A DNA stretch of 14,853 nucleotides from an uncultured Sutterella sp. (GTDB lineage Bacteria > Pseudomonadota > Gammaproteobacteria > Burkholderiales > Burkholderiaceae_F), in the NCBI GenBank assembly GCA_900544255.1, contig UQUM01000046.1, positions 1 through 14,853 of the forward strand, in the 5' to 3' direction. The position numbers and the translations under genes are program-made. The notes beneath the pieces are model-generated. The model made no database searches and was not told the origin of the DNA. It saw only the letters and a program-made list of their open reading frames with translations. Shown piece after piece: positions 1 through 6,122 of this stretch. Position 1 is the stretch's first letter, and every line of letters begins with the position of its first letter.

Positions 1-2
1 AA

Positions 3-35
3 TGCACCGGCATTGATCTGTCGGTGCAGTTTCTT
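3..35 (+). terminator. Possible terminator of a gene left of the window
   Basis: A 7-bp perfect stem, TGCACCG (3-9) with CGGTGCA (22-28), closes a 12-base loop and is followed by GTTTCTTATT. The T-run is interrupted and the loop is long, so this is a weak intrinsic terminator. It could equally be an operator or a structured leader. Confidence 0.3.
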
Positions 36-172
36 ATTGCGCTTCGCCGAAAGGAGCTTGTATTTGTAGGTTCTCATGGTTGAAATGATACAGCGGATCT
101 TCCGTAGTTTTGAACACAACAACCATGGCGCCTTATATCCTCCTCCTGAAGGAACGGGTTTTACGGCGCTTG

Positions 173-210
173 TGATAAAACTATCATCCGTCAACCAATT
201 TACACTATCA
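173..210. promoter_or_regulatory. Candidate operator ahead of the importer operon
   Basis: TGATA (173-177) and TATCA (182-186) form a perfect inverted repeat around AAAC. The heptamer ACTATCA occurs at 180-186 and again at 204-210, a 24-bp step of a little over two helical turns. Importers of this class are usually repressed by a metal-sensing regulator, and TGATA/TATCA arms resemble Fur half-sites. The 14-bp palindrome is, however, one base short of the usual 7-1-7 Fur arrangement, so the regulator is not identified. Confidence 0.2.
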
Positions 211-272
211 GGCACGATGCGGCAGTACGATTCCCCGTATGATTTCCGAAGATTTCAACCTTTGTAAATTTC

Positions 273-1298
273 ATGTCCTGTCATCAGCATTACCGTCACA
301 GCACCTGGGTTCGAACAGCCGTAACCGCCGTCATGGGCGGCCTCGCGCTCTCTCTTTTTCTGGCCGACGTCGCCGTCGGCACCTCGGATCTCAGTATTTT
401 CCAAGCACTCGTCGCACTTTTTGCGCCCGAGACCGATCCCACGGCCTTCATCGTCCGGGAAATCCGGTTGCCCGCGGCCCTCACGGCGGTGACTGTGGGC
501 GCGGCCTTGTCGCTCGCAGGTCTTCTAATCCAGACGATTACCGCTAATCCCTTGGCTAGCCCCACCACCCTCGGCATCACGTCGGGGGCTTCGTTCGGTG
601 CCGCGCTCGCCATTACGTCCGGGTTTTCGATTGCGGGCGAACTCTGGCTCGGCACCGTCTCTGCGGCCTTCGCGGCGGCACTTCTGATTTCGGGAGCGAT
701 TCTCAAAATCGGTCACCGTAACGGAATGTCTCCTGCGGCCCTCATTTTGGCGGGCATCGTCATGAATTTCTTTTTCATGGCGCTGCAGGAATTGCTGCTT
801 TATCTCGCAAGCCCCGAAACCGCTCAACTCATCAACGGCTGGACATTCGGCAACTTGGAGCGCGCCGGAAAACTTGCCGCCGCCGCACCGGCAGTTGCCT
901 TGGCTGCGGCCCTCGTCGTCACGGTGCCCGCCGTGTGGCAACTGACTACACTTTCCATGGGGGAAGAACGCGCCAAAAGTCTCGGCGTACCGGTCGAAAA
1001 ACTGCGTCTCACCGCCTTTGCCGCGGCCGCGCTTCTTGTGGCGGCGGCCGTGAGTTTCATCGGAACCATCGGCTTTTTGGGGCTCGTCGCGCCGCACATT
1101 GCGCGCCTTCTCTTAGGGGACGATCAGCGGTTTCTGATACCGGGCACGGCTTTCACGGGAGCCGCACTCCTTTCGGGCGCCTCCCTAGCGGCCAAAATGC
1201 TCTCCGCGGGGAGTCTCATTCCCGTGGGCATCGTCACGTCGCTCGTCGGCGTCCCCTTCCTCTTTTTCCTTCTCATCCGCAGTCGGAGGATGCTGTGA
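273..1298 (+). CDS. FecCD/BtuC-type ABC transporter permease
   Basis: This is the inner-membrane permease of a binding-protein-dependent importer for iron-siderophore, haem, cobalamin or a related metal chelate. It has 341 residues, the usual FecCD length, and is almost entirely hydrophobic, with about nine or ten membrane segments beginning near residue 14. Family landmarks include the early ANPLASPTTLG stretch, a GEERAKSLGV coupling segment (about 230-239) that should contact the ATPase, and the C-terminal FLGLVAPHIAR motif (about residue 267 onward). A stop codon at 240-242 closes the frame upstream, so ATG 273 is the first start. It has no visible ribosome binding site. The last codons carry the GGAGGA signal of the ATPase gene, which overlaps by 4 bases. 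The family is certain. The cargo cannot be read from the permease. Confidence 0.9.
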   Translation: MSCHQHYRHSTWVRTAVTAVMGGLALSLFLADVAVGTSDLSIFQALVALFAPETDPTAFIVREIRLPAALTAVTVGAALSLAGLLIQTITANPLASPTTLGITSGASFGAALAITSGFSIAGELWLGTVSAAFAAALLISGAILKIGHRNGMSPAALILAGIVMNFFFMALQELLLYLASPETAQLINGWTFGNLERAGKLAAAAPAVALAAALVVTVPAVWQLTTLSMGEERAKSLGVPVEKLRLTAFAAAALLVAAAVSFIGTIGFLGLVAPHIARLLLGDDQRFLIPGTAFTGAALLSGASLAAKMLSAGSLIPVGIVTSLVGVPFLFFLLIRSRRML

Positions 1299-2116
1299 CC
1301 GATCAACCGACGCTGTCCCTCACCGTCAAGGACCTGGCCGTCCGGTTTAACCGCCGCTCGGTTTTAAACGGCATTTCCTTTTCGGCGGCTTCCGGCGACT
1401 TAATCACGGTCGTCGGGGAAAACGCCGCCGGGAAAACCACGCTTTTGAAATCGCTCGCCGGGCTTATCAAATACGACGGCAACGTCACGCTTGCCGAACA
1501 CGGTACGGCCCTGTCGGACGCTTCGGTGGTTTATCTGCCGCAACTCGCGGCCGTCACCTCTCACCTTTCGGTTTTTGAAACCGTCATGCTGGGACTCGGC
1601 CACCGACTTTCCTGGCGCATTGACGACGAAGTGTTCGACCGAACGGACGCACAGCTGCACGCGATGAACATCAGTCGTCTCGCGGCGCTGCCCGTGCAGA
1701 AACTCTCCGGCGGCCAAAAGCAGCTCGTTTTTATGGCTCAGGCCTTTATTTCTCGGCCCCGGCTGCTGCTTTTGGACGAACCGACGAGTGCCCTTGACTT
1801 AAAGCACCAACTCATCGTCATGGAGGCCGCCAAGCACTACGCCCGTCACACGGGCGCCGTCGTCATCACCATTGCGCACGACCTCACCTTGGCCGCCCGA
1901 TTTTCATCAAAACTGCTCGTGCTGTCCGAAGGCCGGGTTCATTCGTTCGGTTCCCCCCGGGACGTGTTGACGCCTTCGCTCATTGCCGACGTATGGCACG
2001 TAAAAGCCGCGGTGGAAACAACGGCGGCCGGCCTCACCGTCGTCACCCCCTTGACCCCGATTACCGTCCCCGGCGAAAACGATCATACGCACGACCTGCA
2101 TCCGGAGGATTTTTAG
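1295..2116 (+). CDS. FecE/BtuD-type ABC transporter ATP-binding protein
   Basis: This is the cytoplasmic ATPase that powers the permease encoded just upstream. The start is GTG 1295, overlapping the permease stop as GTGA, with GGAGGA at 1285-1290. This gives 273 residues; the frame is open further upstream, but that stretch lies inside the permease gene. Walker A is GENAAGKTT (41-49), the Q-loop is LPQ (81-83), the signature is LSGGQKQ (137-143), Walker B is LLLLDEPTSALD (157-168) and the switch histidine is H195 in IAHD. All catalytic elements are intact. The last 20 residues contain a histidine-rich tail, DHTHDLH, beyond the normal ATPase fold. It may bind metal but this is only suggestive. 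The methyltransferase gene begins at the base after the stop. Confidence 0.9.
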   Translation: MTDQPTLSLTVKDLAVRFNRRSVLNGISFSAASGDLITVVGENAAGKTTLLKSLAGLIKYDGNVTLAEHGTALSDASVVYLPQLAAVTSHLSVFETVMLGLGHRLSWRIDDEVFDRTDAQLHAMNISRLAALPVQKLSGGQKQLVFMAQAFISRPRLLLLDEPTSALDLKHQLIVMEAAKHYARHTGAVVITIAHDLTLAARFSSKLLVLSEGRVHSFGSPRDVLTPSLIADVWHVKAAVETTAAGLTVVTPLTPITVPGENDHTHDLHPEDF

Positions 2117-2854
2117 ATGACCTCTTCCACCACAATCACCGACTACTGGACGACCCGTGCCGAAGGCTACAGCGACCGCACTGCCGACGAGCTCGCGGGC
2201 CCCCGCGGGGCTATCTGGGAAAAACGCCTGCGCGACGCGCTTCACACGGCTCCCGACGGGCTCGTCGTCGACCTCGGCTGCGGTCCGGGCCTTTTTACGC
2301 TCCTTGCAGCCCGCACGGGGCGCGAAGCCCTCGGGATTGATCTCACACCGGAAATGCTGCGGCAGGCCCGCACGAATCACCGTCGCTTTGCACCGCAATC
2401 ATCAGTTTCTTTTCTCGCGGCGGACGCCGAACACCTGCCGCTCTCCGATCATTCCGTCGCCGCCGTCGTTTCCCGCTACGTCATTTGGAATCTGCCGCAC
2501 CCGGAAGCGGCCCTCCAGGAAATCAAGCGCGTTCTGAAACCCTCCGGCGTTCTTTATTACGTCGACGGCAACCATTACCGCTACCTCACCGATCCCCGGT
2601 GGGCGAAACTTCATGCCGTCCAAATCCCGGTTTACGGTCATCAAGCTCGCTTTGTCAAAGGGGTGGACACGTCTCCGATGGAACGAATGGCCCGGGAGCT
2701 GCCGCTTACCTATGCCGAACGTCCCCAATGGGACGAAACCGTTCTCACCCGATTGGGATTCCGATCGGTCTGCATCCGTACGTTGGACACTCAAGCGGCG
2801 TCCGCGGACGACCCCCACCTTATTACTGAATTTTCCATTGAGGCACACGTATGA
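2117..2854 (+). CDS. Class I SAM-dependent methyltransferase in the importer operon
   Basis: This 245-residue protein is a Methyltransf_11-like enzyme. Motif I is VVDLGCGPG (50-58), the acidic residue ending strand 2 is D75 in LGIDLTPEM, AADAEHLPL (101-109) is motif II, and WNLPHPEAALQEIKRVLKPSG (about 124-144) is the usual strand-4/helix region. It has no signal peptide and should act in the cytoplasm. ATG 2117 follows the ATPase stop directly and has GGAGGA at 2104-2109, 7 bases away. Its own stop overlaps the next gene as ATGA. Being wedged between importer genes suggests it modifies the imported compound or makes a metal-binding ligand, but no substrate can be deduced. A menaquinone- or biotin-type methyltransferase role is less likely given the neighbours. 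Confidence 0.85.
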   Translation: MTSSTTITDYWTTRAEGYSDRTADELAGPRGAIWEKRLRDALHTAPDGLVVDLGCGPGLFTLLAARTGREALGIDLTPEMLRQARTNHRRFAPQSSVSFLAADAEHLPLSDHSVAAVVSRYVIWNLPHPEAALQEIKRVLKPSGVLYYVDGNHYRYLTDPRWAKLHAVQIPVYGHQARFVKGVDTSPMERMARELPLTYAERPQWDETVLTRLGFRSVCIRTLDTQAASADDPHLITEFSIEAHV

Positions 2855-3966
2855 TGTTTTCCCGCCGAAATCTCCTCACCGGTGCTGCGCTCTGCGCCGC
2901 CGCACCATCCCTTTGGGCCGCGGGTGACGCTGTTACCGACGTTTTGAACCGTACCGTCACGCTGCCTGCTCATCCCAAGCGGATTGTCGTCGCAGACTAT
3001 CTCGCGAATTTTGTACTGACCGCGGGGCCCGAATCCCTCGCCAAAGTCTGTGCGGTTGCCGCCGATCACTGGGAAACGGCGCGCACGGGCGAATATCAGG
3101 TTTTTACAGCCGCTTATCCGGTTTTAAAAACGTTGCCTTCCGTGGGCGGCTATCACGACAATCTCTTAAATACCGAGAAAATCCTCGCGCTGAAACCGGA
3201 CGTTCTTCTCACGAGCATCACGAAATTCCGGGACAACGCGCAACGCATGGCACTTCTTGAGAAAGCCGGCATCGCCGTCGTGGTCATCGACTATCACGCA
3301 ATGACCGCTGAAAACCACGCGCGCTCCACCTACCTCATCGGCCGCATCACCGACACGGACGACCGAGCGTTATCGCTCGTGCGCGAAATGACGATGGGCA
3401 CCGAAATGCTGCGGGCGCGTCTTGCGGATATTCCGGAAAAAGAAAAACACCGCCCGGTCTACGTGGAGCTCGGCAATCTCGGCGTCGCCGCCGTCGGCAA
3501 TTCTTACAACAAGACCATTCTCTGGGGCGCTATGTTGGCGTCCGTCGCCGCGGACAACATCGCGGCCGACAATCCCGCTCCCTGGGGCGCGCTCACTCGA
3601 GAGTACGTCATTCGGAAAAATCCGGAAATCATTTTCGTCGCGGGGAGTCTTTGGACCGGAGGGGCGGCCGATCAGATGAAAATGGGCTTTACGGTCTCTG
3701 AAGCCGACGCCCGCAAGCGGCTCTCAAAATTTATGAAGCGCCCCTCGTGGCAGATGCTTTCCGCCGTCCGTCACCACCGCGTCTACGGCGTCGATCACGG
3801 CAGTCTCCGAAGTATCATCGACTGGCACCTCACACACTTTCTTGCGAAAGCCTGCTACCCCGCCTACTTCAAAGACGCAGATCCCCAGGCAGACCTCCTT
3901 CGGACTTACCGTCGGTACCTGCCGAACTTAAATCCTGAGGGCACTTTCGTGTTGGAAGCGGCGTAA
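2851..3966 (+). CDS. Tat-exported FecB/BtuF-type substrate-binding protein
   Basis: This is the periplasmic binding protein of the importer, 371 residues. The N-terminus MMFSRRNLLTG carries a twin-arginine motif (R5-R6) followed by a short alanine-rich hydrophobic stretch, with a likely cleavage site after residue 23 (LWA). Export through Tat suggests folding, or cofactor or metal loading, before export. The mature part begins VLNRTVTLPAHPKRIVV, typical of Peripla_BP_2 proteins, and has the LALKPDVLLTS and long-helix pattern of that fold. The C-terminal YGVDHGSLRSIIDW region, rich in His and Arg, may contact ligand. The start overlaps the methyltransferase stop by 4 bases, showing translational coupling, and a strong terminator follows. 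The ligand is unknown: ferric siderophore, haem, nickel or cobalt chelates and corrinoids are all possible. Confidence 0.85.
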   Translation: MMFSRRNLLTGAALCAAAPSLWAAGDAVTDVLNRTVTLPAHPKRIVVADYLANFVLTAGPESLAKVCAVAADHWETARTGEYQVFTAAYPVLKTLPSVGGYHDNLLNTEKILALKPDVLLTSITKFRDNAQRMALLEKAGIAVVVIDYHAMTAENHARSTYLIGRITDTDDRALSLVREMTMGTEMLRARLADIPEKEKHRPVYVELGNLGVAAVGNSYNKTILWGAMLASVAADNIAADNPAPWGALTREYVIRKNPEIIFVAGSLWTGGAADQMKMGFTVSEADARKRLSKFMKRPSWQMLSAVRHHRVYGVDHGSLRSIIDWHLTHFLAKACYPAYFKDADPQADLLRTYRRYLPNLNPEGTFVLEAA

Positions 3967-3983
3967 CTCAACTTTCAGTCAAC

Positions 3984-4012
3984 AAAAAACCCGGCGACGA
4001 ACCGGTTTTTTT
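3984..4012. terminator. Bidirectional terminator between the importer operon and HU
   Basis: A-tract 3984-3989, arm CCCGG, 7-base loop, arm CCGG (4002-4005), T-tract 4006-4012. The GC stem has one bulged C. The A- and T-tracts on either side let it work on both strands, ending the importer operon and the convergent HU gene. Confidence 0.8.
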
Positions 4013-4036
4013 GCTTCATGTGCCTGAAAGCGCGAA

Positions 4037-4327
4037 TTACTTCTTCGCCTTCGCCTTTTCAGCGGCGTCCTTCAGCGCCTTGCCGGCCGAGAACTTCGGA
4101 GCCTTCTTGGCAGGGATCTTGATCGTCTTGCCGGTCGCGGGATTGCGGCCTTCGCGCGCAGCGCGCTCAACGATGCCGAAGGTACCGAAGCCGACGAGCG
4201 CAATCTGTTCGCCCTTCTTGAGGGTTTCTTCCACGGTTTCCGTGAAAGCATTGAGAGCGCGTTCCGCGTCGGCCTTGGTAATGCCGGCCTTGTCAGCGAT
4301 GGCAGCAACGAGTTCAACCTTATTCAT
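4037..4327 (-). CDS. hupB: HU-family DNA-binding protein
   Basis: HU is a small nucleoid protein that bends DNA as a dimer. This copy has 96 residues (about 90 is usual), starting MNKVELVAAIADKAG, with the family signature GRNPATGKTIKIPA (60-73), including the DNA-intercalating proline P63. The extra length is a short lysine/alanine tail ending EKAKAKK. AGGAG lies 7 bases before the ATG. No integration host factor features stand out and HU fits better. It is transcribed alone from a good promoter at 4364-4391, and the upstream TrmH-family gene has its own terminator. I use hupB for HU in general. The paralogue cannot be decided from the sequence. Confidence 0.93.
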   Translation of the reverse strand: MNKVELVAAIADKAGITKADAERALNAFTETVEETLKKGEQIALVGFGTFGIVERAAREGRNPATGKTIKIPAKKAPKFSAGKALKDAAEKAKAKK

Positions 4328-4363
4328 GGGTAATCTCCTGTGAGATGAAGGTAATGTGCGGTG

Positions 4364-4391
4364 AGTATAGCTCAGAGGCCGCTCCCTGCAA
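4364..4391 (-). promoter_or_regulatory. Sigma-70 promoter of the HU gene
   Basis: Read on the minus strand: -35 TTGCAG (4391-4386), 16-bp spacer, -10 TATACT (4369-4364). The ATG is 37 bases beyond the -10 box, with a good ribosome binding site between them. The -35 box lies inside the strong inverted repeat at 4384-4418. Confidence 0.6.
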
Positions 4392-4418
4392 GGGCCGAGG
4401 CCTTGCGGGCAGGGATTT
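4384..4418. repeat. Nested inverted repeat over the HU promoter -35 region
   Basis: CCCTGCAAGG on the left faces CCTTG and CAGGG on the right, making about 10 pairs with a 4-base CGGG bulge around a short GC-rich loop. It overlaps the -35 hexamer of the HU promoter. It lies upstream of the transcribed region, so if functional it would act as a DNA site (regulator or nucleoid-protein binding) rather than as a terminator for HU. Confidence 0.35.
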
Positions 4419-4538
4419 ACGCCTTAATTTTTGTCAAAGTGTTGCAAAAAAGCGTCACAGCTGCCGACTTTTCCGGCCGCCCCCCGTCTGAGGCATATTC
4501 GCCGATTCAAAATACCACCTTGATAGAAATGTCGACGT

Positions 4539-4560
4539 AAAACTGCGACTTCAGTCACAG
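4539..4560 (-). terminator. Terminator of the TrmH-family gene
   Basis: On the minus strand CTGTGAC, loop TGAA, GTCGCAG forms a 7-bp stem with one G-T pair, followed by TTTT (4542-4539). It sits 18 bases past the stop codon of the methyltransferase gene. Confidence 0.6.
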
Positions 4561-4578
4561 ATCAAGCCGCCTTCTCTA

Positions 4579-5394
4579 TCAATGTGCCAGCAATCGTCGA
4601 CGGCGCTGCTCAAAAAGGCACACGGCCGCCGCAGCCCCGACATTCAAGGACTCGCAGGCCGCTTCAATCGGAATGAGATAGCGGGCATCCGCCACCGCAA
4701 GCGCCCGATCCGACAACCCCGGCCCTTCAGCCCCCATCATCCAGACCGTAGGCGTTTTTTCCCATCCGGCCGTCCGAAAGAGATCCCGACCGCCGCGTGC
4801 ATCCGCCGCAAGTCGTTTGCCGGCAAAAAGCGTATCCAATTCTTCGGGCAACACGTTTTCGTAAATGATGGCAGAGAAATGCGCCCCCATACCGGCCCGC
4901 AGCACCTTCGGCGACCAAAGACCGGCCGAACCCGGCGCCGCTGCAATATAACGAATACCGGCAGCAAGAGCCGTACGGATGAGTGTACCGGCGTTTCCCG
5001 CGTCCTGCACGCCGTCAAGGTAAAGCGCATCTTCATTAAGCGCCCGATGCGGCCGCGGCATCTCCTCCACCTTCACTTCCACAGTGAGCCCCGACCCATG
5101 TTCCACCGGACTCACCTGATCGTAGAGCGCGTCGTTCACCACAAAAACCCGGGTGTCCGGCAGGGCAGCAAGCTGTCCTGCCAATTCCGCCGCTTCTTTA
5201 CTCAATCCGTGCTCACGCAGAATGACGGAATAGACGGGAGCCCCCTTCTCCAAAATCACCTGTGCCAAGTGCGCCCCTTCGGCGAGCGTCATCCCCAACT
5301 TTTTGGCAGCCCGGGGACTTTCGGTAATTTTCTTCCAACGGCGAAACCGCTCGTTGGCGGCGGAGGTAATCAGTAAAGGCTGCATCGTCATCAT
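4579..5394 (-). CDS. TrmH/SpoU-family RNA 2'-O-methyltransferase
   Basis: This is a SPOUT-fold enzyme predicted to methylate ribose 2'-OH groups in rRNA or tRNA using S-adenosylmethionine. It has 271 residues. The N-terminal substrate-binding domain (about 1-110) begins ITSAANERFRRWKKI. Motif 1 is DGVQDAGNAGTLIRTALAAG (127-146) with the conserved N134 and R140, motif 2 is WMMGAEGPGLS (218-228), and motif 3 contains CESLNVGAAAAV (247-258). Length and order match the TrmH/RlmB-like group. The target nucleotide cannot be told from sequence. Three candidate ATG codons (residues 1, 2 and 4) lie together with only a weak ribosome binding site, so the exact start is uncertain by a few residues. It has its own promoter and terminator. 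Confidence 0.88.
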   Translation of the reverse strand: MMTMQPLLITSAANERFRRWKKITESPRAAKKLGMTLAEGAHLAQVILEKGAPVYSVILREHGLSKEAAELAGQLAALPDTRVFVVNDALYDQVSPVEHGSGLTVEVKVEEMPRPHRALNEDALYLDGVQDAGNAGTLIRTALAAGIRYIAAAPGSAGLWSPKVLRAGMGAHFSAIIYENVLPEELDTLFAGKRLAADARGGRDLFRTAGWEKTPTVWMMGAEGPGLSDRALAVADARYLIPIEAACESLNVGAAAAVCLFEQRRRRLLAH

Positions 5395-5418
5395 TCCGAG
5401 ACAAAAAGAACGGGAGGG

Positions 5419-5446
5419 ATTTTAGCGAAGCCCACCTCGCTGTGAA
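5419..5446 (-). promoter_or_regulatory. Sigma-70 promoter of the TrmH-family gene
   Basis: On the minus strand: -35 TTCACA (5446-5441), 16-bp spacer, -10 TAAAAT (5424-5419). Each box has one mismatch to consensus. The first ATG is 24 bases beyond the -10 box. The palindrome at 5460-5476 lies just upstream. Confidence 0.55.
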
Positions 5447-5459
5447 TCGTCCGCTCGCC

Positions 5460-5481
5460 CGCACCAATACGGTGCGTTTTT
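5460..5481 (+). terminator. Terminator-like palindrome with no gene in front of it
   Basis: CGCACC (5460-5465) and CGGTGCG form a perfect 6-bp stem around AATAC, followed by five T residues (5477-5481). By shape it is a plus-strand intrinsic terminator, but nothing on the plus strand reads into it: the gene to its left is on the minus strand. Because it sits 13 bases upstream of a minus-strand -35 box, it could instead be an operator for the TrmH-family promoter. Confidence 0.4.
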
Positions 5482-5550
5482 ATATGATTTAGTCCTTCGA
5501 ATTCGCGATGGTAATAAATCTCAGCACTTGACGTTCATCAACGCGAAACA

Positions 5551-5945
5551 GATTGTTTACACAATCGCTAACAGCGACATTCAGAACAACAATCTCAATG
5601 TCCCCAAAAAAAAGAATGCCGATGAACGACTCCCGATCGTTCACCGGCTGATGGTCGTCTGCTTGAGTTTTGGCCGAAAGCCGGACGACCGAGTCCAGCT
5701 TCCTTGGTTTGCCGAGGAGCAATGCCGCATTGAATTTTGCCTTTTCTGCAGACGGCGCTATCGTACAAACCCTTAATTGCTTTTGTCAATTTTCGACAGA
5801 TTGACATGACTAAATTTAATTTAGGGTTAACACTATATCGGCACTCTCATCTTTTCAGGAACCGTCCCCAAGTTGGTGCATATCAGAATTTTCTGCCTTC
5901 CGGCACATTCCCCTCTTTCTCCGATTCATCCGTTCGGATGATTTT
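5551..5945 (+). ncRNA. Candidate structured RNA of unknown class
   Basis: Hairpins follow one another with little gap: GATTGT/ACAATC (5551-5566), TCGCT/AGCGA (5565-5577), TGAACGA/TCGTTCA (5623-5643), GGTCGTC/GACGACC enclosing GGC-CGAAA-GCC (5653-5690), GCT(T)CCTTGG/CCGAGGAGC (5698-5720), CAATG/CATTG (5720-5732), TGTCAA/TTGACA (5784-5806) and CTAAAT/ATTTAG (5810-5824), with AACCCT/AGGGTT (5768-5828) closing around the last two. CAGAA/TTCTG (5884-5895) follows, then a terminator-like hairpin ending at 5945. Strand is inferred from that last hairpin. No known RNA (tmRNA, RNase P, SRP, 6S) is recognised, and no good promoter is seen. It may instead be decayed mobile DNA. Confidence 0.22.
5926..5945 (+). 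terminator. Terminator-like hairpin in the gene-free stretch
   Basis: TCATCCG (5926-5932) and CGGATGA (5935-5941) form a tight perfect hairpin followed by TTTT (5942-5945). It would end a plus-strand transcript from the hairpin-rich stretch before the acyl-CoA synthetase gene. The T-tract is short, so efficiency may be modest. Confidence 0.4.
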
Positions 5946-6122
5946 CAGGCTATTGACAACGCAATTTCATCGTCTTGCGTTAGAGTTCCGTATACATACT
6001 GCGGGGATTGTGTTCGTTGTCTGAATCCGAATGCTGCACGACCCCGCCGACATTGCCCTGAGTCCCGTTTTGGCTCGAGCCGATGTCCTTTGAAACGACA
6101 GACAATAAAACAAAGTTTTCTT

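Larger units (their letters stand above)
1..272. other. Non-coding leader upstream of the ABC importer operon
   Basis: I see no convincing gene here. The short open frame at 76-267 has no ribosome binding site and no recognisable protein character. The stretch is less GC-rich than the genes that follow. It contains an inverted repeat at 3-28 and a possible operator region at 173-210, listed separately. A TATGAT hexamer at 238-243 could be a -10 box for the operon, but no good -35 lies 16-18 bases before it, so an activator would be needed. I searched by eye for the conserved core of the cobalamin riboswitch and did not find it. Confidence 0.5.
5482..6122. other. Long gene-free stretch, lower GC, rich in inverted repeats
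   Basis: About 640 bases separate the TrmH-family promoter region from the acyl-CoA synthetase start. Short open frames occur on both strands (for example 5528-5776 and 5737-6024 on +, 5489-5722 on -), but none has a ribosome binding site, recognisable motif or the codon character of neighbouring genes. The left two thirds hold a dense series of hairpins (see 5551-5945). The last 170 bases hold nothing I recognise and no clear promoter for the downstream gene. A TTGACA at 5953-5958 has no matching -10 at normal spacing. Confidence 0.6.

Noticed and set aside
54..63. GGAGCTTGTA near the left edge, repeated at 14813-14822 near the right edge
   Set aside because: A shared 10-mer is expected by chance many times in 15 kb, and similarity does not extend.
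237..264. GTATGA as a NikR half-site
   Set aside because: The partner half-site TCATAC is absent at the 16-base spacing NikR needs.
76..267. 63-codon open frame in the operon leader
   Set aside because: No ribosome binding site, no family character, and composition unlike the neighbouring genes.
4539..4560. Hairpin sharing ACTTCAGT with the nuclease 3' hairpin
   Set aside because: The eight shared bases are the loop and closing pairs of two otherwise unrelated stems; the first is a good terminator for its own gene.
5644..5690. CTGATG followed by CGAAA, resembling a hammerhead ribozyme core
   Set aside because: The core reads CTGATGG rather than CTGATGA, and the flanking CCGGC/GCCGG segments pair with each other, which the hammerhead layout does not allow.
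5489..6024. Short open frames on both strands of the long gap
   Set aside because: They overlap each other, lack ribosome binding sites and recognisable motifs, and coincide with dense inverted repeats.
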